This document shows, piece after piece, positions 44,218 through 51,645 of a DNA stretch of 64,000 nucleotides (within the stretch, counting starts at the first letter, position 1; every line of letters starts with the position of its first letter). Origin of the DNA: Burkholderia sp. 9120 (GTDB taxonomy: Bacteria; Pseudomonadota; Gammaproteobacteria; Burkholderiales; Burkholderiaceae); NCBI RefSeq assembly GCF_000745015.1, contig NZ_JQNA01000002.1, forward strand, positions 6,324,001 to 6,388,000, written 5' to 3'. A program made the position numbers and the translations under genes. The notes beneath the pieces are model-generated. The model saw only the letters and a list, made by a program, of their open reading frames with translations, searched no databases and was not told the DNA's origin.

Positions 44218-44246
44218 GGCCCGGCCTTCAAGACCGGGTCTTTTTC
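44218..44246 (+). terminator. Second terminator-like hairpin abutting the tRNA gene
   Basis: GGCCCGG and CCGGGTC (44218-44224 and 44234-44240) form a stem with one G-T pair, followed by TTTTTC. The tRNA begins two bases after it, so its function is ambiguous. Confidence 0.5.
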
Positions 44247-44248
44247 TT

Positions 44249-44336
44249 GGGCCGGACGCCGTGCTGGTTGCAGGCAGCGGACTCATAATCCGCCTCCGAA
44301 AGGACATCGTCGGTTCGAATCCGACCCGGCCCACCA
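44249..44336 (+). tRNA. tRNA with CAU anticodon, probably tRNA-Ile2, with a long variable arm
   Basis: The acceptor GGGCCGG pairs with CCGGCCC, the anticodon arm is GCGGA-CTCATAA-TCCGC (anticodon CAU), the T arm is GTCGG-TTCGAAT-CCGAC, the discriminator is A and CCA is encoded. The anticodon loop CTCATAA is that of E. coli tRNA-Ile2, whose C34 is changed to lysidine, and Pseudomonas has tRNA-Ile2 at the same place after rpoD. The odd points are a 15-base variable region with its own stem (TCC-gaaa-GGA), A at position 8 instead of U, and a D arm GCC...GGC with no normal A14 or A21. The isotype is inference. Confidence 0.75.
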
Positions 44337-44343
44337 TCAATGT

Positions 44344-44375
44344 AAAAAGGGTTTCGAGACTTCGAAACCCTTTTT
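44344..44375 (+). terminator. Terminator after the tRNA
   Basis: AAAAAGGGTTTCGA and TCGAAACCCTTTTT form a 14-bp stem with a 4-base loop, ending in T5, 8 bp after the tRNA. Confidence 0.9.
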
Positions 44376-44641
44376 CGTTTTACGGCTTGAAATCGGTAAT
44401 GGCGTGCGGCGATATAGCGCGTCCACCGCGCGATTAATTCGGATTCGGATTTCGGGTGTGTGGATTCCAGCCGGGTTTTGCGGGTATGCCGGAGCTGGAT
44501 TTCTCGTTGGCGGTCAAGCGCACAGACTGATCCGCAACGTGCCGCTAGTCTGCCTAAGTACGACCCTGAATTCCGTCCCTGCCTGTGGCACATGGTTTGC
44601 TCAATGTCGGCGTCAAGACCGTACCCATAACGAGAACTATC

Positions 44642-44848
44642 ATGCGACCCGACCACACCGTTACCGAATTCGTTCCGCCTCAACCTTTGTTGGCTTCATC
44701 CGTGGAAGACGGCGGGGAAGCCATGCCGCGCAGGCAAATCTCCGCGCTGGCACGTGCGACATTCTGCTTTGCGTGGCTATTCGGACTGGAGGCGTTCCTG
44801 AGCGCATCGGCCGACGAGGTGCCGCGCGCCCGGCTCGATCACCACTGA
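44642..44848 (+). CDS. Possible small hypothetical protein
   Basis: A 68-codon frame beginning MRPDHTVTEFVPPQPLL, with one hydrophobic segment (ARATFCFAWLFGLEAFLSASA) near the C-terminus. No family was recognised and only a weak ribosome site precedes it. It could be a small membrane-associated protein or chance. It is listed because the surrounding 1.4 kb has no other coding candidate. Confidence 0.25.
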   Translation: MRPDHTVTEFVPPQPLLASSVEDGGEAMPRRQISALARATFCFAWLFGLEAFLSASADEVPRARLDHH

Positions 44849-45059
44849 AATGGTTGAGAAGGTCGGTGCGGTCGCTCGACGAAGTCGATCAGGCCACCCT
44901 TGGCCCCCCGGACGCGACACGCCATAGGGTAAGGCTTGCCGGTAATTAGGGAAACTCCGTGTAAAAATTGGAACCGCTTCGCCGTTAAATAAAGACGGAA
45001 GGCTGTTCGATGTTTGCCGTCCGCTTTCAGCACGGGTTTTTGTCACGCGGCGGCCGGCG

Positions 45060-45192
45060 CCGCAACTCACCTCCGGGCAATGCCCGTGCCGAAAGCTTCA
45101 CTTTCGACACTTGCGCTGTTACAGCGTACAGCGCGAACGAGCATGAGCGACCCAAGCAGGATTTCATAAGACCGCCCTAAGGGCGGTTTTTT
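45060..45192 (+). ncRNA. Candidate small RNA with three hairpins and a terminator
   Basis: Three consecutive stem-loops are visible: CGGGC-aat-GCCCG (45074-45086), CGAAAG-cttca-CTTTCG (45090-45106) and GCGCTGT...ACAGCGC (45113-45134). They are followed by a strong terminator, ACCGCCC-taa-GGGCGGT plus T6 (45171-45192). There is no coding frame across the stretch. The 5' end and promoter are not defined, and no known RNA family was recognised. Confidence 0.35.
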
Positions 45193-45811
45193 CTTGGGCT
45201 GTCTTCTGGCTGCGCCAGCGCGCGACCTAGCCGCATTGGCGCCGCGCGAATTGAGTTCGCAACCACTTCGCCGTTGTAAAACCTTTATGACCTGCATCAA
45301 ATATTGCGGGATAACTGGCATTTAAATGCACGACCGCATTTTCCAGATTAAGTTCCCGTCTTTCTAAAATAAATCTACTCCCCTCCGTAATACCCTTTTT
45401 GTCATTGCCTCAATTTCGAGCAATATGCCGGCTTTCATCATTCTTGGGTCCGACCCGATTACGTCACGCGTATTAAACACTGTTGCATGCGCACAACTTT
45501 TAATATTGAGAGATTGCAAATGACTTATGTCTGGAGCAGGCGCCAGACGTCTGCGATGTTGCGATAAATGCAGGAAAAACAACGACTTAAGGCCTGGCAG
45601 GTCCGGATTATTGCGGATTCTGAAAAATCATGTTGTGTAAATTGCGGGCGTTACCACCAGGGTCGCCCCCTACACTCACGCTTCGTTTCAAGGGTGCCCA
45701 GATGCCGACCGGAAAACGGTTCGGCGAACACGGGCAGCAGCGGATGTCATGCATGCGCAGCTGAGGCAAGTCCCGCTCCCCGCGTAAATTTATCGAACAG
45801 GAGTCCCACGC
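45193..45811. other. Gene-free leader region of the first porin
   Basis: About 620 bp, clearly AT-richer than its surroundings between 45270 and 45560. No coding frame with a family match was seen. It probably contains the promoter and a long untranslated leader for the porin gene; no known riboswitch was recognised. The first part may also hold regulatory sites for the candidate RNA upstream. Confidence 0.4.
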
Positions 45812-46945
45812 ATGAAAAAGAGTCTCATCGTTGTTGCGGTTGCCGCATCGTTCGCTTCCGTCGCTCACGCTCAAAGCAGCGTGACCCTGTATGGTTTGCT
45901 CGACGCAGGCCTGACGTACACCAGCAACGTCAACCACAACGCAAAGTACTCGGCAGGTAGCGGTGGCATCAACCAAAGCATGTTCGGTCTGCGTGGTTCG
46001 GAAGATCTGGGCGGCGGTCTGAAGGCAATCTTCACGTTGGAAAGCGGCTTCAACATCAACAACGGCAAGTTCGCTAACAACAACGGCATGTTCAACCGTC
46101 AGTCGTTCGTCGGTCTGTCGAGCGCGCAATTCGGTACGGTCACGCTGGGTCGTCAATACGACGCAGCGCAAGACTACCTGGCACCGCTGACCGCAACGGG
46201 CAGCTGGGGCGGTACGTACTTCGCTCACCCGTTCAACAACGACAACCTGAGCACGAACGGCGGCTACTCGGTCAACAACTCGATCAAGTACTCGAGCGCT
46301 AACTACGCTGGCTTCACGTTCGGCGGCACGTACGGCTTCTCGAACCAGGCTGGCGCATTCGCAAACAACCGCGAATACAGCGTTGGTGCTGCATACCAGT
46401 GGCAAGGTCTGCACCTCGGTGCTGCTTACGCACAGCAGAACAACCCGGGCGCAGGTAACGGCGGCGCGTCGGACGGTTCGTACGTCAACGCACTGGCAGG
46501 CAACGTCGGCAGCTTCCGTCAGCGTGAATTCGGCTTTGCTGGTTCGTACGCATTCGGCCCGGCTACCCTGGGTCTGGCATGGACGCAATCGCGTTCGGAC
46601 AACTTCGTCGGTGGTGCACAGTCGCTGCGCGCTAACAACTACGAAGTCAACGGCAAGTACAACCTGACGCCGGCTATGAGCCTGGGCGTTGCGTACACGT
46701 TCACCGACGGCAAGGGCTACGGCGTTGCTGCCAACGGTGGTTCGGAATCGGTTCGCTACCACCAGATCGGCGTGCAAGCTGACTACTCGCTGTCGCGTCG
46801 TACGGACGTCTACGCTCAAGCCGTGTACCAGCACGCAATGGGCGACGGCGGTGTCGCTTCGATCTACAGCGGCGACAACTCGCAACTGCCGTCGTCGTCG
46901 AAGAACCAGACGGCTGCTACGGTCGGTCTGCGTCACCGCTTCTAA
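45812..46945 (+). CDS. Gram-negative outer-membrane porin (OmpC-like trimeric porin)
   Basis: This 377-residue protein starts with a signal peptide (MKKSLIVVAVAASFASVAHAQ), then SSVTLYGLLDAGL, the classic porin N-terminal strand. SMFGLRGSEDLGGGLKAIFTLESGFN is the porin signature, and it ends in TVGLRHRF with the terminal Phe needed for BamA recognition. It forms a beta-barrel pore. Codon use is strongly biased towards AAC and GTC-type codons, as in highly expressed genes. AGGAG precedes the ATG. A terminator follows. Confidence 0.93.
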   Translation: MKKSLIVVAVAASFASVAHAQSSVTLYGLLDAGLTYTSNVNHNAKYSAGSGGINQSMFGLRGSEDLGGGLKAIFTLESGFNINNGKFANNNGMFNRQSFVGLSSAQFGTVTLGRQYDAAQDYLAPLTATGSWGGTYFAHPFNNDNLSTNGGYSVNNSIKYSSANYAGFTFGGTYGFSNQAGAFANNREYSVGAAYQWQGLHLGAAYAQQNNPGAGNGGASDGSYVNALAGNVGSFRQREFGFAGSYAFGPATLGLAWTQSRSDNFVGGAQSLRANNYEVNGKYNLTPAMSLGVAYTFTDGKGYGVAANGGSESVRYHQIGVQADYSLSRRTDVYAQAVYQHAMGDGGVASIYSGDNSQLPSSSKNQTAATVGLRHRF

Positions 46946-46971
46946 GCTTCCGCAGAAGCTAGTTGTTGTGG

Positions 46972-47000
46972 AAAAGGTGCCGTTCGCGGCACCTTTTTTT
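46972..47000 (+). terminator. Porin terminator
   Basis: AAAAGGTGCCG-ttcg-CGGCACCTTTT forms an 11-bp stem followed by further T residues, 27 bp after the porin stop. Confidence 0.9.
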
Positions 47001-47103
47001 ATGGGCGCGCGATATGCGCAAGCCGCCACATCCGCATGCCAGACGCCGCCGCGCCCAGCAAAGCCCGAGTAGGCCCGCCGGGCCCACCCCTGATCCAGAC
47101 GCT

Positions 47104-48243
47104 TTAGAAAATCGTCCGCAGACCTAGCGCAACGCCGGTCTGATTGTTTTTGCCCGGCAACTCAACCGACGCGGCGCCCGACACCTTGTCGAAATCGACC
47201 GTGCCGTACACCTCGGTGCGCTTCGACAGCGCGTATTCCGCCAGCGCCACGAACGTATAGCGATTGCCGCTGCCCAGCAGACTGTTGCCGATCGCCGCAT
47301 TCGACATGTGGTCGTAGTACGCCGCACCGGTCAGCGTCAGCGCGTGGGTAGCCTGCCAGGTCATGCCGGCAAACGGGCCGTTGTCGACCCGACCCGAACC
47401 CTTCAGGATGTCGACGCCTTGCACGAGCGGTTGCTGCGCCAATGCGCTATCGACGAAACCCGTGTCGTCCTTCGAATGCAGATAGCCGATGTACACCTTC
47501 GCCGTGCTGAAGGCATAGACCGCGTCCGCGTTGAAGAGGGTTTGCTTGTGATTGCTGTTGTCGCTGTTCTGCTGCACCCCGGCCGCGACGCTCAACGGAC
47601 CGGCCACGTACGACAACATGAAGCCGACCATATTGCCGGCGCCGAGATGGCCCGGAACCTGCCCGGAGAAGCCGCCCACGCCGGTCGATTCCGCGTTGGT
47701 GCCGAACGAGTACATCGCGGCCATGGTCAGGCCTTTGTACGTGCCGGTGTATTTGACGGCGTTGTCGGCATAGAGCCCGGCGCCGAGCGCGCCCGGCAGC
47801 CACGAGTTTTCCGCGTAGTTACCGACGGTCAGCGGATCATAGGTATCGCTGAGCAGATCGAACAACGGCGTCTTCTGACGACCGAGCGTGACCGTGCCGT
47901 ATTGGCTACTAAGGCCGACATACGCGTTGCGGTTGAAGAGTCGCTGGCTGTCCGAGGCCGAGCCGTCCTGCAGATTGATGCCGCTTTCCAGATCGAAAAT
48001 CGCCTTCAGACCGCCGCCCAGGTCTTCCGAACCGCGCAGACCCCAGCGACTATTGGTGATCGCGCCGTTGGTCATGAACAGGCGCCCGTCGTTCTTCGCG
48101 TTGGAATGGCTCAGGTAGCGCAAGCTCACATCGGCCACGCCGTATAGCGTGATCGAACTTTGTGCCGAAGCCTGCTCGGATGTCATGGCGACGATCGCGC
48201 CGCCTATAACTGCGGCGGTCTTGAGGAGCCTTACTTGTCTCAC
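47104..48243 (-). CDS. Second Gram-negative porin
   Basis: This 379-residue protein has a signal peptide ending in SEQASAQ, SSITLYGVADVSLRYLSHS, SRWGLRGSEDLGGGLKAIFDLESGIN and a terminal VALGLRTIF, all porin features. It differs from the neighbouring porin in loops and codon bias, so the two are not recent duplicates. It is convergent with the first porin gene. Its substrate preference is unknown. An AT-rich 270-bp leader precedes it. Confidence 0.9.
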   Translation of the reverse strand: MRQVRLLKTAAVIGGAIVAMTSEQASAQSSITLYGVADVSLRYLSHSNAKNDGRLFMTNGAITNSRWGLRGSEDLGGGLKAIFDLESGINLQDGSASDSQRLFNRNAYVGLSSQYGTVTLGRQKTPLFDLLSDTYDPLTVGNYAENSWLPGALGAGLYADNAVKYTGTYKGLTMAAMYSFGTNAESTGVGGFSGQVPGHLGAGNMVGFMLSYVAGPLSVAAGVQQNSDNSNHKQTLFNADAVYAFSTAKVYIGYLHSKDDTGFVDSALAQQPLVQGVDILKGSGRVDNGPFAGMTWQATHALTLTGAAYYDHMSNAAIGNSLLGSGNRYTFVALAEYALSKRTEVYGTVDFDKVSGAASVELPGKNNQTGVALGLRTIF

Positions 48244-48515
48244 TGGTTTTCCTGCTTGTCGGTTATGGATTTTTCATTGAGGCGCGCGGTGTAGCGTGGC
48301 CACGCCGCGGGCGCGCCGATAATAAATCACCACCTTCGTCACGCCAAAAATTCTTCGACGCAATAAATCGTTGCGTTTATTGACATTTGTCCACATGCAT
48401 CTGACAAGAATTAACTTTCGTGAATGCGTGCTTGCGTTAGTCTGAAATTCATTTATCGATCGACCTTATTTTCGCGGCGACGCTAGCACGTGTGCTGCAG
48501 GCGCGTTTCTACTGC

Positions 48516-48866
48516 ATGAATACTCTCGCTTCAAATCTGACTCACACACCGGCCGTTCACGATCTCACGGACGAGCAATGGCACCGCATCGTGCCGCTGC
48601 TGCCCGAAATGAAAGAGCACGGGCCTCGGCGCGGCCGTCCCAGCATCGACATTCGCCGCGTGATGAATAGCGTGATGTGGGTGCTGCGCACGCGCGCGCC
48701 GTGGAGCGCGATGCCCGAGCGCTATGCGCCGTATCAGACCGCGCATCGTTATTACCTGCGCTGGAAGAAGTCAGGCGTGCTGGCCGATATCGCCTTCACG
48801 CTATTTGGCAGCGACGCCATGCTCGAGCGGCCACTCACGCGACGCAGCGACGTGCGAGCCGCGTAA
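48516..48866 (+). CDS. Stand-alone IS5-type transposase N-terminal domain (DUF4096)
   Basis: This 116-residue protein (MNTLASNLTHTPAVHDLTDEQWHRIVPLLPEM) has the DUF4096 pattern: LTDEQWxxIxPLLP, GRPSIDIRRVMNSVMWVLRTRAPW and YQTAHRYYLRWKKSGVL. In IS5-family elements this DNA-binding part precedes the DDE catalytic half, which is absent here, and no terminal inverted repeats or target duplication were found. It could be a transposase remnant or a domesticated DNA-binding protein. It sits between the second porin and the chemotaxis gene and has its own terminator. Confidence 0.7.
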   Translation: MNTLASNLTHTPAVHDLTDEQWHRIVPLLPEMKEHGPRRGRPSIDIRRVMNSVMWVLRTRAPWSAMPERYAPYQTAHRYYLRWKKSGVLADIAFTLFGSDAMLERPLTRRSDVRAA

Positions 48867-48914
48867 ATCGCAACGGAAGTCGACTATCTGGTTGGGTAGT
48901 CGAACCTTCAAAAG

Positions 48915-48952
48915 AAAAAGCCGTCACCGGGCATTCCCTGTGACGGCTTTTT
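48915..48952. terminator. Bidirectional terminator
   Basis: AAAAAGCCGTCAC and GTGACGGCTTTTT form a 13-bp stem with A and T tracts on both sides. It separates the transposase-like gene from the convergent chemotaxis receptor gene. Confidence 0.9.
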
Positions 48953-48989
48953 CATTAAAGCTTCTCGCGCCCGACGCGGCGCCATCCGG

Positions 48990-50549
48990 CTACGCGCGCT
49001 GCTCGACCTTGAACACCGCAACGGCATGCTGCAGGCGCTCCGTCTGCTCATCGAGCGAGCCCGCGGCGGCTGCGGCCTGCTCGACGAGCGCGGCGTTGCG
49101 TTGCGTGACGTCGTCCATCTGACGGATGGCGAGGTTGACTTCGCCGATGCCCGAACTCTGCTCCTTCGAAGCCGCGGAGATCTCATTGATGATGGCCGTC
49201 ACGCGGCGCACTGCGTCGACCACTTCGCCGATCGTGCTGCCGGCCCGGCCGGCCAGCGACGAGCCTTCGCCGACTTGCGCGACCGACTGATCGATCAACA
49301 CCTTGATCTCCTTAGCCGCCGTCGCGCTGCGTTGCGCGAGATTGCGCACTTCGCCCGCGACCACCGCAAAACCGCGGCCTTCTTCGCCGGCGCGGGCGGC
49401 TTCGACCGCCGCGTTCAGCGCGAGAATATTGGTCTGAAACGCAATGCCCTCGATCACGCTGATGATCTCGCCGATCTTGCGTGAACTATCGGTGATGCCG
49501 GCCATTTTCTGCACCACGTCGTTGACCACCTGACCGCCGCGCGCGGCGATGCTTGACGCGTCCGTCGCCAATTCCGATGCGGTGGCCGCGTTGTCGGCAT
49601 TCTGCGTGACGGTCTTGGTGAGTTCGTCCATGCTGGCCGCGGTTTGCTGCAACGACGCGGCCTGTTCCTCGGTGCGGCTCGACAGATCCAGGTTGCCCGC
49701 GGCGATTTCCTTCGACGCGATCGTGATCGTCTCCGCGGACGTCTTGATGCGCGTGATGGTAGCCGCCAGTTGATCGCGCATCTCGCGCAGCGAGAACAGC
49801 AGGCTCGACGTGTCGTCGCGGCGCAGGTCGATGCGGGTGGCAAGATCGCCGCGCGCGATCTGCATGGCGATCGCGGCGGCAGTGGCCGGTTCGCCGCCGA
49901 TCGAGCGCGACACGTTGCGCACTACGCGCGACGCGACGAATGAGACGAGCACGCCCAGCACCACGAGCATGCCGGCCGAGCGGGCTAGCGTCGCGTAGAA
50001 CTGCGCCTGGATGTCGTCCATGTAAGCGCCGGCGATGAAATCCCAGCCCCAGGGCGCAAAACGCTTCACGTAGCCGATCTTTTCGCTCGGCGTCGTTTCG
50101 CCGGGTTTCGGCCACCAGTAGCGCAAGTAGCCCGAACCGCCCGCCGAGCCGCCCGCTTGCGCGATGTCGTGATAGAGCGCGTTGCCCTTCGCGTCGCGGA
50201 AGCCGCTCATGTCCTTGCCGTTCAACTTTGGGCTCATCGGATGATCGATCATCACCGAATCGCTGCGCACGATCGTCACGTAGCCGGACGCGCCGTAACG
50301 CTGCGCGTTGATGCGGGCGATGGCCTGCTGTTTAGCGACGTCGACGGAGAGCTTGCCGGCGTCGGCCTGCTTCGCGTAATCCGCGACGATCGACGCCGCC
50401 ATGTCGGTGACGTCGGCCAGATCGGCCTGGCGTGCGTCCATTTGAGCGTTACGTGCATCGAACGCGTTCACAACGGTCACGATCAGGAGCGCGACCCAGC
50501 ACAACAGCAACGGCACCCACAGTTTCTGTTTCAGTGTCAGACGGTTCAT
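48990..50549 (-). CDS. Methyl-accepting chemotaxis protein with a single-cache ligand domain
   Basis: This 519-residue receptor has an N-terminal membrane span (about 12-31), a periplasmic sCache-type domain (35-185, with [18 protein letters not shown] and PHP-like DHPMSP), a second span (about 190-210), a HAMP region and a long cytoplasmic signalling helix with the hairpin tip [37 protein letters not shown]. It passes ligand signals to CheA/CheW. The C-terminus (VFKVEQRA) has no CheR-binding pentapeptide, so adaptation depends on other receptors. The ligand is unknown. Confidence 0.92.
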   Translation of the reverse strand: MNRLTLKQKLWVPLLLCWVALLIVTVVNAFDARNAQMDARQADLADVTDMAASIVADYAKQADAGKLSVDVAKQQAIARINAQRYGASGYVTIVRSDSVMIDHPMSPKLNGKDMSGFRDAKGNALYHDIAQAGGSAGGSGYLRYWWPKPGETTPSEKIGYVKRFAPWGWDFIAGAYMDDIQAQFYATLARSAGMLVVLGVLVSFVASRVVRNVSRSIGGEPATAAAIAMQIARGDLATRIDLRRDDTSSLLFSLREMRDQLAATITRIKTSAETITIASKEIAAGNLDLSSRTEEQAASLQQTAASMDELTKTVTQNADNAATASELATDASSIAARGGQVVNDVVQKMAGITDSSRKIGEIISVIEGIAFQTNILALNAAVEAARAGEEGRGFAVVAGEVRNLAQRSATAAKEIKVLIDQSVAQVGEGSSLAGRAGSTIGEVVDAVRRVTAIINEISAASKEQSSGIGEVNLAIRQMDDVTQRNAALVEQAAAAAGSLDEQTERLQHAVAVFKVEQRA

Positions 50550-50673
50550 TATCGGTTTCGACGAGACGTTGAGCTCGGAATAGAGCGAGGCTGCAATCTG
50601 CGTTGCATAGTCCGCATAACGGCTGCGGTAGCGCTTTCTTTATCCGTCTGCTGAAAATTTAGGCGCGGATAAG

Positions 50674-50700
50674 CAAAACGGCCGCGCTCGGGCGGCCGTT
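50674..50700 (-). terminator. Terminator of the Crp-family gene
   Basis: AACGGCCGC and GCGGCCGTT (50677-50685 and 50692-50700) form a stem that reads into a T tract on the minus strand, 40 bp after the stop of the Crp-family gene. Confidence 0.65.
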
Positions 50701-50740
50701 GCAATGAGAGGGCGATGAAACGCGGTGCGGCGCGTGAGCG

Positions 50741-51487
50741 CTAGATCTGTTCGCGACCGAATGCGCCCAGACGCTCGAGATCGAGCACGTCGATCTGGTT
50801 GTACGAGAGGCGCAAAATCTGCAGCTTTTCGAGGTTTTGCAGCGCCTGATTGATCCGTTGACGTGATACGCCCGCTAACAGGCCGACTTCTTCCTGCGAA
50901 ATAGCGAGTGTGCGGCCGGTGTCGGGATACAGATCGGGATTGAACAATTGCGCGAGCGATTGCGCGACGCGTGCATCCACATCGAGCAGCCGGCTATTCT
51001 GGATCGACGCGATGAACTCGCCCATCCGGTTGTTCAGTTGCCGGATCACGAAACCGGTGAACGGCAGGCTGCTCTCCAGCAGCGCATGGAACGTCGCCGA
51101 TGGCACGAACATGACGAGCGAGGGCTGAATCGCGGCCACGTCGTACTTGCGTAGTTCGCGCTTGATCACGCTGCCTTCGCCGAACCAGCCGCCGGGCGGC
51201 ACGCCCGACAGCGTGCAACTGCGCCCCGACGCGTTGTAGATGGCGAGCTTGATGAGGCCGGTGTGCACGCCGATCCAGTAGTCCGACGGCTCCTGGCGGC
51301 GGGCGATCCACGCGCCGCCGTCGAGCCGTTCCGCATGAGCGCTCGCGAGGACCATCGCCTGATGGTCGGCGGCGAGCGCGCGAAACCACGCGCAGGTGGC
51401 AAACAGGCGCGGCAGATCGTCGCGCGCGACCCGTTCGGTGCGGTGCGGCTGGGTGTCCGCGAGGACGGGGAGCGGAGCGTCGTTCAT
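50741..51487 (-). CDS. Crp/Fnr-family transcriptional regulator
   Basis: This protein of about 248 residues has an N-terminal cNMP-binding-like domain (IGVHTGLIKLAIYNASGRSCTLSGVPPGGWFGEG) and a C-terminal winged helix (ISQEEVGLLAGVSRQRINQALQNLEKLQIL). No Cys cluster for an Fe-S cluster was seen, so it is not an Fnr-type oxygen sensor. The frame extends to 51553, but that start codon lies inside a perfect dyad, so 51487 (MNDAPLPVL) was preferred. The divergent acyl-CoA synthetase gene is the probable target. The ligand is unknown. Confidence 0.8.
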   Translation of the reverse strand: MNDAPLPVLADTQPHRTERVARDDLPRLFATCAWFRALAADHQAMVLASAHAERLDGGAWIARRQEPSDYWIGVHTGLIKLAIYNASGRSCTLSGVPPGGWFGEGSVIKRELRKYDVAAIQPSLVMFVPSATFHALLESSLPFTGFVIRQLNNRMGEFIASIQNSRLLDVDARVAQSLAQLFNPDLYPDTGRTLAISQEEVGLLAGVSRQRINQALQNLEKLQILRLSYNQIDVLDLERLGAFGREQI

Positions 51488-51546
51488 AAGCGGCTTGAGT
51501 GGCGGATTCGGCTGAAGTCGGGTGGCCCACGCTGGGGCGAACCACT

Positions 51547-51564
51547 CTGTCATTTGAATGACAG
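51547..51564. promoter_or_regulatory. Perfect dyad between the Crp-family gene and the acyl-CoA synthetase gene
   Basis: CTGTCATT-TG-AATGACAG is a perfect 8-2-8 inverted repeat with the shape and spacing of a Crp/Fnr-class operator. It lies 60 bp from the regulator start and 82 bp from the acyl-CoA synthetase start. Confidence 0.6.
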
Positions 51565-51645
51565 ACAGTTCACCATGTCACTTGCTAGGCTAGCTTACCC
51601 ACCAGAATAAGCGACGGCGCGGCCAGCGCCTCAGGAGACGAAGCG

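Noticed and set aside
44047..44340. Minus-strand frame across the tRNA gene
   Set aside because: Its peptide is the antisense translation of a tRNA, a common false gene.
48240..48960. Complete insertion sequence around the transposase-like gene
   Set aside because: No terminal inverted repeats, target duplication or catalytic domain were found.
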